DNA of 64,000 bases, taken from Acholoe squamosa. Lineage: Eukaryota; Annelida; Polychaeta; Phyllodocida; Polynoidae. Every line of letters begins with the position of its first letter. Positions within the stretch are counted from its first letter, which is position 1. The notes beneath the pieces are model-generated. The model worked only from the letters and a program-made list of their open reading frames with translations, ran no database searches and had not been told where the DNA came from. This document shows, piece by piece, positions 8,827 to 18,471 of the stretch. Made by a program: the position numbers and the translations under genes. The DNA lies in contig OX439041.1 of assembly GCA_949317995.1 (NCBI GenBank), positions 14,601,501 through 14,665,500 of the forward strand, written 5' to 3'.

Positions 8827-9242
8827 ATGACATATACTTGTTTATATCGAGTACAGACTCGAGGGAATATCATCCTGAAAATACTGTAAATGATTTTACG
8901 GTGAGGTTACCTAAAACCATTTATTTACTGGGTGACACTTGGACATGTGCTTTAAGAGATATTAAATGTCAAAATCCAAATAACCGAGACATTTATGTAT
9001 TTTGCGACATCGTAGAAGACTCGTGTGTGCTTGATGGACAAAGGCCTATACTACAATACATTCCAGCGGATGAAAGTAGTCCAAAGGTAACCACGATACA
9101 AAGCTTTGATTCATCCATTTGTGTTAAGGTATCAAGACATCGATTGGATACTTTGCGAGTGTATATAAGAAATGAGGAAATGAAGGAGATACCATTAACT
9201 GGAGAACGGACGACCTGTACACTACACTTACAGAAAACATGA
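8823..9242 (+). CDS. Penton-like minor capsid protein (single jelly-roll), left arm
   Basis: 139 residues from the ATG at 8823, which overlaps the integrase stop by 4 bp. An in-frame ATG at 8793 would add ten residues but lies well inside the integrase, so I prefer 8823. The N-terminal block (LFISSTDSREYHPENTVNDF, 6-25, then RLP and a strand-rich WTCALRDI) and the end (VYIRNEEM...TLHLQK) match the pattern of short capsid-vertex proteins in Polintons and adintoviruses. It is short for the family. The assignment rests on motif recognition and on its position between integrase and major capsid genes. Confidence 0.75.
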   Translation: MNDIYLFISSTDSREYHPENTVNDFTVRLPKTIYLLGDTWTCALRDIKCQNPNNRDIYVFCDIVEDSCVLDGQRPILQYIPADESSPKVTTIQSFDSSICVKVSRHRLDTLRVYIRNEEMKEIPLTGERTTCTLHLQKT

Positions 9243-9640
9243 GTGAAAGTGACTGGGACAAACATTTTAAGGACATGCAAAATGGAAAGTTATACCCTGA
9301 TAAAAATGGGGTATGGCGCCTGTTGTCTAACACAAGTTCAGATCCAAAAAGAGTCAGGGTAAATATCATAAGTCCTACTCAACAGGCTGTTAACCGTGCA
9401 AGATCACGAGTTAGTTCAAAGAGAGGCACTAAACAGGAGAGATCAACTTCCAGTTATCAAGCACGTAAACCTATAAAAAGGTTATCACCAAAGAAATCTG
9501 CCCAGAACACAAAGGATAGTCGTCAAACTAAGAAGACTAGTACAAAGACACCAAAGACAACAGTGACCATTAGAAAGAAGAGAAAGTCTGCAGTTAACAC
9601 CACTACATCACTGAGAGGAAAGCGTAAGACTGCATTTTGA
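9239..9640 (+). CDS. Small basic DNA-core-like protein, left arm
   Basis: 133 residues. About 40 N-terminal residues could fold (SDWDKHFKDM...GVWRLL). The rest is a disordered tail very rich in Lys, Arg, Ser and Thr, with repeated SP/TP and KK/RK motifs, ending RGKRKTAF. This resembles adenovirus core proteins (VII, X/mu) or histone tails in composition, so DNA condensation inside the capsid is a reasonable guess. There is no homology that I can confirm. The start overlaps the penton-gene stop (ATGA, 9239-9242), and only 4 bp separate its stop from the major capsid ATG. Confidence 0.7.
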   Translation: MSESDWDKHFKDMQNGKLYPDKNGVWRLLSNTSSDPKRVRVNIISPTQQAVNRARSRVSSKRGTKQERSTSSYQARKPIKRLSPKKSAQNTKDSRQTKKTSTKTPKTTVTIRKKRKSAVNTTTSLRGKRKTAF

Positions 9641-9644
9641 GGAA

Positions 9645-10955
9645 ATGTCTGGCCATAATAATGGGCTTGCATTGTTTTACAAACCTATGGAAGAAAAGGG
9701 AGTGGAAAGTGTAGAATGGCTTGAACACCGACCTGTGGGCCAATTGACTACAGATGGACCGCTGGAATTTAACATTCCTGGAAACAGTACTAAGTATATT
9801 GACATGAGCAAGACTCGAATCAAAGTGAAATGCAAGATAACTCAGGCTGATGGAAGTGACATACCTGACTGGAGACCGGTGGGAGAAAAAGGGACAACAC
9901 CTGCAGCTGCAAAAGTTGGACCAACAAACTTAACTCTTCAGAGTTTATGGAGACAGGTTGACGTTAGTGTTCAGCAGCAAATTATTTCACCTGAAATAGC
10001 TTCTCGTTATATTTTTAAGGCATACATAGAGACCCTTTTGATGTATTGTGTTGGCGCTAAAAATACACAACTTCGAACTCAACTGTACATTAAGGACACT
10101 GGCAATGTAGATGACGCAGACCCTGTTGGGGGTACCAACAGTGGTCTAATTATGAGGTCCATGTTATTCGAAAAGAGTAAAATTGTAGAGTTAGAAGGCC
10201 CTGTTTATAATGATATCTGTCAACAAGATCGTTATATATTAAACTCTGTACATGTAAATTTTAAGTTTTGGCAAAATGATAATAGGTTTCGAATAATGAG
10301 TTCAAACCCAGGAGCAGATTACAAAATTAAAATTGTTGATGCCACTCTGAAAATTTGTATGATTGATGTTGCACCGAAAGCTCTCATGAAAATTGAAAAA
10401 ACATTACTTGATGGGCCAGCAGAATATTTCTATGACCGTACTGATGTAAAAGCTTATGGAATACCCGCCGGTCAGTTTGGTACAACTATAGATGATATGT
10501 ATCAGGGGGATATTCCCAATCGTCTTGTAGTAGGCCTTGTCTCCTCAAAGGGATATACTGGCGACTATGCTACAAACGGTCTAAGTTTTAAGCACTACAA
10601 TGCAAACTTTGTAAGTTTTTATGTAGATGGAAAATCTGTACCGGCAGAACCGTTGACTCCAAATTACAGTACTTCAAGCTACACCTCGGCTTACATGACG
10701 TTGTTTGCTGACAGATATATGGAAAATTATGGCAATGACATTAGTCTCAGTGAATATCCCAATGGATATTGTCTTTATGTGTTTGATGTGTGTCAAGGTC
10801 AATGTGAAAAGTATAGGAAAAAAAGATTAAAAGGTCATTCAAGGTTCGAGATTAAGTTTAAAGAAGCATTGCCTGAGGCTGTTACCATGATTGTTTATGC
10901 AATCTTTCCAGGACTTCTACATATAGACGAAGTCAGGAACATTAAGATACATTAA
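9645..10955 (+). CDS. Major capsid protein, double jelly-roll type (F54H12.2-like), left arm
   Basis: 436 residues. Landmarks are GPLEFNIPGN....YIDMSKT (38-57), the SLWRQVDV..QQ.ISPE.ASRYIFKAYIETLL block (100-132), PNRLVVGLV (291-299), FKHYNANFVSFYVDG (315-329) and YPNGYCLYVFD (371-381). These match the invertebrate family annotated as F54H12.2-like, which accompanies the integrase and ATPase in Polinton-like elements. I take it as the double-jelly-roll major capsid protein that would form trimeric capsomers. Length is typical or slightly short. It is the last gene of the array; a poly(A) signal follows 22 bp after the stop. Confidence 0.82.
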   Translation: MSGHNNGLALFYKPMEEKGVESVEWLEHRPVGQLTTDGPLEFNIPGNSTKYIDMSKTRIKVKCKITQADGSDIPDWRPVGEKGTTPAAAKVGPTNLTLQSLWRQVDVSVQQQIISPEIASRYIFKAYIETLLMYCVGAKNTQLRTQLYIKDTGNVDDADPVGGTNSGLIMRSMLFEKSKIVELEGPVYNDICQQDRYILNSVHVNFKFWQNDNRFRIMSSNPGADYKIKIVDATLKICMIDVAPKALMKIEKTLLDGPAEYFYDRTDVKAYGIPAGQFGTTIDDMYQGDIPNRLVVGLVSSKGYTGDYATNGLSFKHYNANFVSFYVDGKSVPAEPLTPNYSTSSYTSAYMTLFADRYMENYGNDISLSEYPNGYCLYVFDVCQGQCEKYRKKRLKGHSRFEIKFKEALPEAVTMIVYAIFPGLLHIDEVRNIKIH

Positions 10956-12266
10956 GTCACAATGTGTTAATTGTCATAATAAAATTATGGTTGTATATTG
11001 ATAATTTTACTGGTAAGGTCAAGGTTGAAACACAGGGTGGTCTGCCATTACTTTGGGTCATTATGACAAAGGTTCCCAATCTAATCACCTAACATCAAAA
11101 TGAACAAGGCATACAGACATGGTAAGACCACTTATTTTAGAGTTTTTTCAGCCAAATGTCTAAGTAAAAGGAGAAAAAGACCGTTCTGATTGACAAAATA
11201 TATATTTACTTTTTATTTCCTTGGATACATATAATCTGCCAACAATGTCTACTGGTAAGATGAAAATATGAATACAAAAATAATCTACAAAACTGTTTTC
11301 TTTGAATGAATAAAAATGGAGTATCAAAAACACATGTCTCTGTTTTCTATAACATTAGAGTAACATGGCATCATATAGTAATATACATGATATGAAATAT
11401 CTAACTATCTATGGCTATAAATACATAATTTACCCTACCTCTGGACTACAAAAAAAAAAGGCAAAGCAATGTACCGTTTTATTACATTACAGTAACTTGG
11501 CATCATAAGGTAACAAACAATATACCGTTTTATAACATTACAGTAATGTGGCATCAAACAGTAATATACATAATATAAAATATCTTGCTATCTATGGCTA
11601 CAAATATATGATTTACCATACGTCTTGACTACAAAAAGAGAAAATAGCTGCTTCCTGTAATACAAGTGAATCATTTACAAACAACTTTTTTTACCACTAT
11701 TCAATATATTATCTACCATGAAACAATAATCTTTACTTCCTAAAGTCAGAACAACTAAGACATAATCTCTAGTATTAAAATAACTGGGGGGCTAACCAGT
11801 CATAAAGATTTGTGTATCATATCATGGCTTCACAAAATATACTTCTGATGGAATGATCATGAAAAAAAAAAAGAGATCCATTTAGCAAAACAATATACTT
11901 CTAATGGAATAATCAAGCTGTCATAGCTGTTTGAGATTCAAGAGTCAAAAACACTGGTTAATCAGTATTCAACGGTCAAAGTGTCACACATCCTGGACTA
12001 ATCAGCACCAAAAAGTTTCTAATTAATACTGCCTCTGGAATGTCAGGAGTGTCATGAAACCTGCATCAAATCAGCACCAAAAAGTGTCTCACCACTACTA
12101 CCTCATACTGTTTGCAACTTTGACTTACTGAGTGAAACCTTAATAATACTGATCAGAACATTTTATCGATGTCACCTATTTGTCTTTTTGGAAGACAGAC
12201 AAATAACTGCTCAGCATCTGTTGGAATGTCAGGTTTTTCCTTTTTTGTTGGGGGTGGTGGTAAAGG
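10956..12266. other. Non-coding inner part of the left arm
   Basis: About 1.3 kb without a significant ORF. It holds degenerate direct repeats: 11351-11455 and 11534-11637 share 'cattacagtaa.atggcatca..tagtaatatac' and 'ctatctatggctac'. A partial copy lies between them at about 11480-11520. Smaller repeats are 'aatatacttctgatgg' (11837, 11893) and 'cagcaccaaaaag' (12004, 12075). There is no trace of polymerase or protease frames. A 29-codon basic ORF (11100-11189) is the only small candidate. Confidence 0.75.
10978..10983 (+). terminator. Poly(A) signal AATAAA after the capsid gene
   Basis: AATAAA lies 22 bp after the MCP stop codon, with a GT/T-rich stretch downstream ('ggttgtatattg'). No other clear signal was noticed between the genes, which supports one long transcript ending here. 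Mirror and repeat copies lie at 13565-13570, 19776-19781 and 22363-22368. Confidence 0.6.
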
Positions 12267-12281
12267 CCACAGAATCCGCCT
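12267..12281. other. 15 bp non-palindromic spacer at the centre of symmetry
   Basis: CCACAGAATCCGCCT is the only stretch not mirrored in the 13.4 kb palindrome. It is flanked by GGTGGTGGTAAAGG and CCTTTACCACCACC. It could be the loop of a former hairpin end or the site of a snap-back priming event. The same spacer occurs at 21065-21079. Confidence 0.9.
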
Positions 12282-13592
12282 CCTTTACCACCACCCCCAA
12301 CAAAAAAGGAAAAACCTGACATTCCAACAGATGCTGAGCAGTTATTTGTCTGTCTTCCAAAAAGACAAATAGGTGACATCGATAAAATGTTCTGATCAGT
12401 ATTATTAAGGTTTCACTCAGTAAGTCAAAGTTGCAAACAGTATGAGGTAGTAGTGGTGAGACACTTTTTGGTGCTGATTTGATGCAGGTTTCATGACACT
12501 CCTGACATTCCAGAGGCAGTATTAATTAGAAACTTTTTGGTGCTGATTAGTCCAGGATGTGTGACACTTTGACCGTTGAATACTGATTAACCAGTGTTTT
12601 TGACTCTTGAATCTCAAACAGCTATGACAGCTTGATTATTCCATTAGAAGTATATTGTTTTGCTAAATGGATCTCTTTTTTTTTTTCATGATCATTCCAT
12701 CAGAAGTATATTTTGTGAAGCCATGATATGATACACAAATCTTTATGACTGGTTAGCCCCCCAGTTATTTTAATACTAGAGATTATGTCTTAGTTGTTCT
12801 GACTTTAGGAAGTAAAGATTATTGTTTCATGGTAGATAATATATTGAATAGTGGTAAAAAAAGTTGTTTGTAAATGATTCACTTGTATTACAGGAAGCAG
12901 CTATTTTCTCTTTTTGTAGTCAAGACGTATGGTAAATCATATATTTGTAGCCATAGATAGCAAGATATTTTATATTATGTATATTACTGTTTGATGCCAC
13001 ATTACTGTAATGTTATAAAACGGTATATTGTTTGTTACCTTATGATGCCAAGTTACTGTAATGTAATAAAACGGTACATTGCTTTGCCTTTTTTTTTTGT
13101 AGTCCAGAGGTAGGGTAAATTATGTATTTATAGCCATAGATAGTTAGATATTTCATATCATGTATATTACTATATGATGCCATGTTACTCTAATGTTATA
13201 GAAAACAGAGACATGTGTTTTTGATACTCCATTTTTATTCATTCAAAGAAAACAGTTTTGTAGATTATTTTTGTATTCATATTTTCATCTTACCAGTAGA
13301 CATTGTTGGCAGATTATATGTATCCAAGGAAATAAAAAGTAAATATATATTTTGTCAATCAGAACGGTCTTTTTCTCCTTTTACTTAGACATTTGGCTGA
13401 AAAAACTCTAAAATAAGTGGTCTTACCATGTCTGTATGCCTTGTTCATTTTGATGTTAGGTGATTAGATTGGGAACCTTTGTCATAATGACCCAAAGTAA
13501 TGGCAGACCACCCTGTGTTTCAACCTTGACCTTACCAGTAAAATTATCAATATACAACCATAATTTTATTATGACAATTAACACATTGTGAC

Positions 13593-14903
13593 TTAATGTA
13601 TCTTAATGTTCCTGACTTCGTCTATATGTAGAAGTCCTGGAAAGATTGCATAAACAATCATGGTAACAGCCTCAGGCAATGCTTCTTTAAACTTAATCTC
13701 GAACCTTGAATGACCTTTTAATCTTTTTTTCCTATACTTTTCACATTGACCTTGACACACATCAAACACATAAAGACAATATCCATTGGGATATTCACTG
13801 AGACTAATGTCATTGCCATAATTTTCCATATATCTGTCAGCAAACAACGTCATGTAAGCCGAGGTGTAGCTTGAAGTACTGTAATTTGGAGTCAACGGTT
13901 CTGCCGGTACAGATTTTCCATCTACATAAAAACTTACAAAGTTTGCATTGTAGTGCTTAAAACTTAGACCGTTTGTAGCATAGTCGCCAGTATATCCCTT
14001 TGAGGAGACAAGGCCTACTACAAGACGATTGGGAATATCCCCCTGATACATATCATCTATAGTTGTACCAAACTGACCGGCGGGTATTCCATAAGCTTTT
14101 ACATCAGTACGGTCATAGAAATATTCTGCTGGCCCATCAAGTAATGTTTTTTCAATTTTCATGAGAGCTTTCGGTGCAACATCAATCATACAAATTTTCA
14201 GAGTGGCATCAACAATTTTAATTTTGTAATCTGCTCCTGGGTTTGAACTCATTATTCGAAACCTATTATCATTTTGCCAAAACTTAAAATTTACATGTAC
14301 AGAGTTTAATATATAACGATCTTGTTGACAGATATCATTATAAACAGGGCCTTCTAACTCTACAATTTTACTCTTTTCGAATAACATGGACCTCATAATT
14401 AGACCACTGTTGGTACCCCCAACAGGGTCTGCGTCATCTACATTGCCAGTGTCCTTAATGTACAGTTGAGTTCGAAGTTGTGTATTTTTAGCGCCAACAC
14501 AATACATCAAAAGGGTCTCTATGTATGCCTTAAAAATATAACGAGAAGCTATTTCAGGTGAAATAATTTGCTGCTGAACACTAACGTCAACCTGTCTCCA
14601 TAAACTCTGAAGAGTTAAGTTTGTTGGTCCAACTTTTGCAGCTGCAGGTGTTGTCCCTTTTTCTCCCACCGGTCTCCAGTCAGGTATGTCACTTCCATCA
14701 GCCTGAGTTATCTTGCATTTCACTTTGATTCGAGTCTTGCTCATGTCAATATACTTAGTACTGTTTCCAGGAATGTTAAATTCCAGCGGTCCATCTGTAG
14801 TCAATTGGCCCACAGGTCGGTGTTCAAGCCATTCTACACTTTCCACTCCCTTTTCTTCCATAGGTTTGTAAAACAATGCAAGCCCATTATTATGGCCAGA
14901 CAT
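13593..14903 (-). CDS. Major capsid protein, right arm copy
   Basis: Protein identical to the product of 9645-10955 (436 residues). Its 3' end faces that of the left-arm copy across the 2.6 kb central non-coding region, so the two transcription units converge. Exact identity means the arms were made recently or are kept identical. Confidence 0.82.
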   Translation of the reverse strand: MSGHNNGLALFYKPMEEKGVESVEWLEHRPVGQLTTDGPLEFNIPGNSTKYIDMSKTRIKVKCKITQADGSDIPDWRPVGEKGTTPAAAKVGPTNLTLQSLWRQVDVSVQQQIISPEIASRYIFKAYIETLLMYCVGAKNTQLRTQLYIKDTGNVDDADPVGGTNSGLIMRSMLFEKSKIVELEGPVYNDICQQDRYILNSVHVNFKFWQNDNRFRIMSSNPGADYKIKIVDATLKICMIDVAPKALMKIEKTLLDGPAEYFYDRTDVKAYGIPAGQFGTTIDDMYQGDIPNRLVVGLVSSKGYTGDYATNGLSFKHYNANFVSFYVDGKSVPAEPLTPNYSTSSYTSAYMTLFADRYMENYGNDISLSEYPNGYCLYVFDVCQGQCEKYRKKRLKGHSRFEIKFKEALPEAVTMIVYAIFPGLLHIDEVRNIKIH

Positions 14904-14907
14904 TTCC

Positions 14908-15309
14908 TCAAAATGCAGTCTTACGCTTTCCTCTCAGTGATGTAGTGGTGTTAACTGCAGACTTTCTCTTCTTTCTAATGGTCACTGTTGTCTTTGGTGT
15001 CTTTGTACTAGTCTTCTTAGTTTGACGACTATCCTTTGTGTTCTGGGCAGATTTCTTTGGTGATAACCTTTTTATAGGTTTACGTGCTTGATAACTGGAA
15101 GTTGATCTCTCCTGTTTAGTGCCTCTCTTTGAACTAACTCGTGATCTTGCACGGTTAACAGCCTGTTGAGTAGGACTTATGATATTTACCCTGACTCTTT
15201 TTGGATCTGAACTTGTGTTAGACAACAGGCGCCATACCCCATTTTTATCAGGGTATAACTTTCCATTTTGCATGTCCTTAAAATGTTTGTCCCAGTCACT
15301 TTCACTCAT
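14908..15309 (-). CDS. Basic core-like protein, right arm copy
   Basis: Identical to the 133-residue Lys/Arg-rich product of 9239-9640, with the same ATGA overlap (15306-15309) with the penton-like gene and the 4 bp gap to the capsid gene. Confidence 0.7.
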   Translation of the reverse strand: MSESDWDKHFKDMQNGKLYPDKNGVWRLLSNTSSDPKRVRVNIISPTQQAVNRARSRVSSKRGTKQERSTSSYQARKPIKRLSPKKSAQNTKDSRQTKKTSTKTPKTTVTIRKKRKSAVNTTTSLRGKRKTAF

Positions 15310-15725
15310 GTTTTCTGTAAGTGTAGTGTACAGGTCGTCCGTTCTCCAGTTAATGGTATCTCCTTCATTTCCTCATTTCTTATATACACTCGCAAAGTAT
15401 CCAATCGATGTCTTGATACCTTAACACAAATGGATGAATCAAAGCTTTGTATCGTGGTTACCTTTGGACTACTTTCATCCGCTGGAATGTATTGTAGTAT
15501 AGGCCTTTGTCCATCAAGCACACACGAGTCTTCTACGATGTCGCAAAATACATAAATGTCTCGGTTATTTGGATTTTGACATTTAATATCTCTTAAAGCA
15601 CATGTCCAAGTGTCACCCAGTAAATAAATGGTTTTAGGTAACCTCACCGTAAAATCATTTACAGTATTTTCAGGATGATATTCCCTCGAGTCTGTACTCG
15701 ATATAAACAAGTATATGTCATTCAT
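15306..15725 (-). CDS. Penton-like minor capsid protein, right arm copy
   Basis: Identical to 8823-9242. The start at 15725 overlaps the integrase stop, as in the left arm. A longer frame from 15755 would begin inside the integrase gene. Confidence 0.75.
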   Translation of the reverse strand: MNDIYLFISSTDSREYHPENTVNDFTVRLPKTIYLLGDTWTCALRDIKCQNPNNRDIYVFCDIVEDSCVLDGQRPILQYIPADESSPKVTTIQSFDSSICVKVSRHRLDTLRVYIRNEEMKEIPLTGERTTCTLHLQKT

Positions 15726-16804
15726 ATGTCCACAGTTTCTTCTTCGGGAATCCACCTGTTGAACTTGTTTGGCCAGTGCTTAAACTTCACGTACACTTCT
15801 GATTTCTTGTTACGTCTTCTTCTTTTCAGGAATTTTTCTATTCTGAACAGGTCGTCGTCAGAAACAGACACTTTCTGAAGCTCCTGTTGGTAGAATGTAC
15901 CTTTTATAGGTTCAGAATTCCAGTCTTCCAGGGTATAAATGGGTATTTCCTCTCTCCTCCTCCTACTGTTGACAATGAACACTTCTCCACTCCATTTCTG
16001 GTCATATTCTCTGTCAAACTTTTCTCTCGTGGAGGATATACGTACTTGGTCACCTACTTTAAACTTGTAAGGCTGAAATTTAGGTTTCTTCTTTGGACGC
16101 CTCAAGTATTGTTCATATCTAACCTCATTTTCATTATCTTTGTTTACAGCTGATGGTGGTATTCCAAGACTGCTGTGAGTTGTATTGTTGTAACTCTTAA
16201 CTATATCTTGTAGGACATCGATGTATCTCAACCTGTTGTTTGCCACTACGTATCGATATAGCTTCGATTTCACAGTTTTAATGGCTCGTTCTGCATAGTT
16301 CCCTTTGGTTTCACTCATAGTCGTGAAAAAGTGAACCCCATTTTTCTTCAAAAAGTCTCTTGTTTTCTTACTGGTAAACTCGCCACCCTTGTCACTTCTT
16401 ATCACCTTTGGTTGACGCCCCTCTTCAAATATTTCTTTCATTGCAGCAATCACCTCTTCTGGCTTCTTGGTTTTTAAAGGCCGTACCCAAACATAGCGAC
16501 TAAAAATGTCAATCATAAGAAGAAAATACTTGTAGCCATCATTTTCCTTGTTCAACAAAGCAAGATCTGCCAGATCCATGTCCCACTGCGAATCTAAGCC
16601 CTCGACCACAACTCGATTCCTTGGAAATTTTCTAACCACAGATCTGTTTAAAGTATATGATAGTTCTTTTTGCAGGGCTTCGTCTACTTCTTGTTTCTTT
16701 ACATTAAATCCATCTGCTTTGGCACTCTGATACACTTTACTGGGTCCTTGAAAACTTCCAGGAGTTGATGGTGTGTTATACCTCTGTCTCAACTGGTCCT
16801 CCAT
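15722..16804 (-). CDS. Integrase with chromodomain, right arm copy
   Basis: Identical to 7744-8826, including the D77/D138/E172 triad and the C-terminal chromodomain. The frame is intact. Confidence 0.93.
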   Translation of the reverse strand: MEDQLRQRYNTPSTPGSFQGPSKVYQSAKADGFNVKKQEVDEALQKELSYTLNRSVVRKFPRNRVVVEGLDSQWDMDLADLALLNKENDGYKYFLLMIDIFSRYVWVRPLKTKKPEEVIAAMKEIFEEGRQPKVIRSDKGGEFTSKKTRDFLKKNGVHFFTTMSETKGNYAERAIKTVKSKLYRYVVANNRLRYIDVLQDIVKSYNNTTHSSLGIPPSAVNKDNENEVRYEQYLRRPKKKPKFQPYKFKVGDQVRISSTREKFDREYDQKWSGEVFIVNSRRRREEIPIYTLEDWNSEPIKGTFYQQELQKVSVSDDDLFRIEKFLKRRRRNKKSEVYVKFKHWPNKFNRWIPEEETVDI

Positions 16805-16841
16805 TGCTGTCTGGTAAAGACTACAGTCTCATTCTTTGTAT

Positions 16842-17363
16842 TTATATGTGTATCCACTCCCTTTTTAAATTTGATTTAACGGGTGAACGAGACTTGCCTT
16901 CTAACACCTTTGTCCTATTTTTTTTGTTGTCCAAAAGCAGTAAAGGTACGTTAGACTCTGATAAACCTTGGTAAAATTCTGTTTGTCCAATAGGATCGAA
17001 GCCTTTGTATTCCCTCATAGCATCCTTCAGCAGGTCTACAATGTGACTATTTGCTATCCTTCTACCATTATACAAAATCTCTCCCTTTTCATTCCAGGTC
17101 AACACGTTACCATTCTCTATGTAGTTTAATAAAGCTCGACCTTTGGACTTGTACATTTTTGGTAGAGAGTCAATAATTTTATCCTTGTCTAGCCCCATGT
17201 GTGTTTCCTCTTCATCTTCTATTACCTCATTTACCTGTCCTGGTAGTGTATCTGCAGGGGCTGTTGATATTGCTGTTGTTGTTGTTGTTTTTGTTACTCC
17301 ACTGGCACGTTTCATTCTCTCATACTTGTCTACTGGAACAAGAACCATCTTTTGTGTGCTCAT
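16842..17363 (-). CDS. Conserved Polinton protein of unknown function, right arm copy
   Basis: Identical to the 173-residue product of 7185-7706, with the same 4 bp overlap with its upstream neighbour. Confidence 0.75.
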   Translation of the reverse strand: MSTQKMVLVPVDKYERMKRASGVTKTTTTTAISTAPADTLPGQVNEVIEDEEETHMGLDKDKIIDSLPKMYKSKGRALLNYIENGNVLTWNEKGEILYNGRRIANSHIVDLLKDAMREYKGFDPIGQTEFYQGLSESNVPLLLLDNKKNRTKVLEGKSRSPVKSNLKREWIHI

Positions 17364-17686
17364 TGTAAAAGAGTTTTCAGTATTGCTTCAGCTGCTTGTA
17401 GTATCAATTTAACAAGTTTTGCCTCCTTTAGTATAAAGTCTTTCCTTTTCTTTAAACTTGTTTTAGAGTCACCAATGTAGTCAATTTTGGATCTGTACCT
17501 ACTAAGTTTCCTCTTGAAATGATCAGACACAGGTATATTCCCATATAAAACGTTTGCTGCTATTTCACTTATCGTGTTGACTTGCTCGCCATTCAGTGTA
17601 TTCAACACCTGAAGAAATTGCGTGTAAGGTATCTTACTCAACAAAAAACTAATCAGTGCTGAGTTGGTCTTGAGACGTTTACTCAT
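17360..17686 (-). CDS. Small helical basic protein, right arm copy
   Basis: Identical to the 108-residue product of 6862-7188. Confidence 0.75.
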   Translation of the reverse strand: MSKRLKTNSALISFLLSKIPYTQFLQVLNTLNGEQVNTISEIAANVLYGNIPVSDHFKRKLSRYRSKIDYIGDSKTSLKKRKDFILKEAKLVKLILQAAEAILKTLLQ

Positions 17687-17736
17687 AGCGACTCCTACTT
17701 CATCAATGAAATGTAAAATACTCCTGTATACAGTAT

Positions 17737-18471
17737 TTATACTTTTGGAACATACACAATAGGGTCCTCATTAGGAAATATCCTAGTTCGTAGCCTGTAC
17801 TTCACATTACTATGAGGTGTATTATCTATGACCAAATAACCATAGGGTTTTCCTGTGGCATCCTCATATGCCTCTCTTAGTACTTCTGCATTCCGTGGAA
17901 ACATCTGTCTACCCATTGTACTAATTTGAGAAACGTCTCTAAGATTTCTAAACAAAACTTGGTACCATGTATTCAGTGCAATTGTCCTTGCATTCGGACC
18001 TTTCTGATACAAGTTCTGCAGTATGTAAATAACTGAAAAGTCTTTATGGTGGCATCCTTGAGTAAACAATTCTTCCATGTCATCATTCTTTACCACTTTA
18101 CGTGCCAGGTCATCAAGAATAATCAAATTATGTTTTCCATTTGCTGATATCTCGTCCAACAGTTCTGCATCAGGTAGTCCCTTGTGAAAGGTTATGTTTG
18201 GAATCTCTCTTTCCATCTCGTCAAAGGTATCCTGATACACACCATAACAATACAATATAGTATGTGGTGGATCTTCAACAAACATACCTTTGATATTTCT
18301 CAACAGTTTATAAACCCAAAAGGTTTTTCCACTACCTGTAGTACCACTTACACATATACTACTACATGGCTTAAATGGAAGCAAGCTCTGAGTTTCCCAC
18401 CATGGAATATAATCATGGCCTTCAGCATCACCTCTCCATTCAACAGCTGACAATACTCCTGTCGTTGACAT
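17737..18471 (-). CDS. Packaging ATPase, right arm copy
   Basis: Identical to 6077-6811 with intact Walker A and B motifs. Its promoter region (TATA boxes, GC box, repeats, CRE cluster) is mirrored at 18472-18930. Confidence 0.93.
   Translation of the reverse strand: MSTTGVLSAVEWRGDAEGHDYIPWWETQSLLPFKPCSSICVSGTTGSGKTFWVYKLLRNIKGMFVEDPPHTILYCYGVYQDTFDEMEREIPNITFHKGLPDAELLDEISANGKHNLIILDDLARKVVKNDDMEELFTQGCHHKDFSVIYILQNLYQKGPNARTIALNTWYQVLFRNLRDVSQISTMGRQMFPRNAEVLREAYEDATGKPYGYLVIDNTPHSNVKYRLRTRIFPNEDPIVYVPKV

Larger units (their letters stand above)
5588..12266 (+). repeat. Left arm of the giant inverted repeat
   Basis: 6679 bp, complementary to 12282-18960: positions x and 24548-x pair wherever compared, including all gene boundaries. 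All seven encoded proteins are identical between arms. The entire arm therefore acts as the terminal inverted repeat, far longer than the hundreds of bases normal for Polintons. Confidence 0.9.

Noticed and set aside
12169..12379. 67-codon ORFs on both strands across the palindrome centre
   Set aside because: They exist only because the sequence is its own complement; they share nearly the same residues on both strands and have no domain.
10956..13592. Hidden polymerase or protease remnants in the central region
   Set aside because: No frame longer than about 70 codons and no polymerase or protease motif on either strand; repeats explain much of the sequence.
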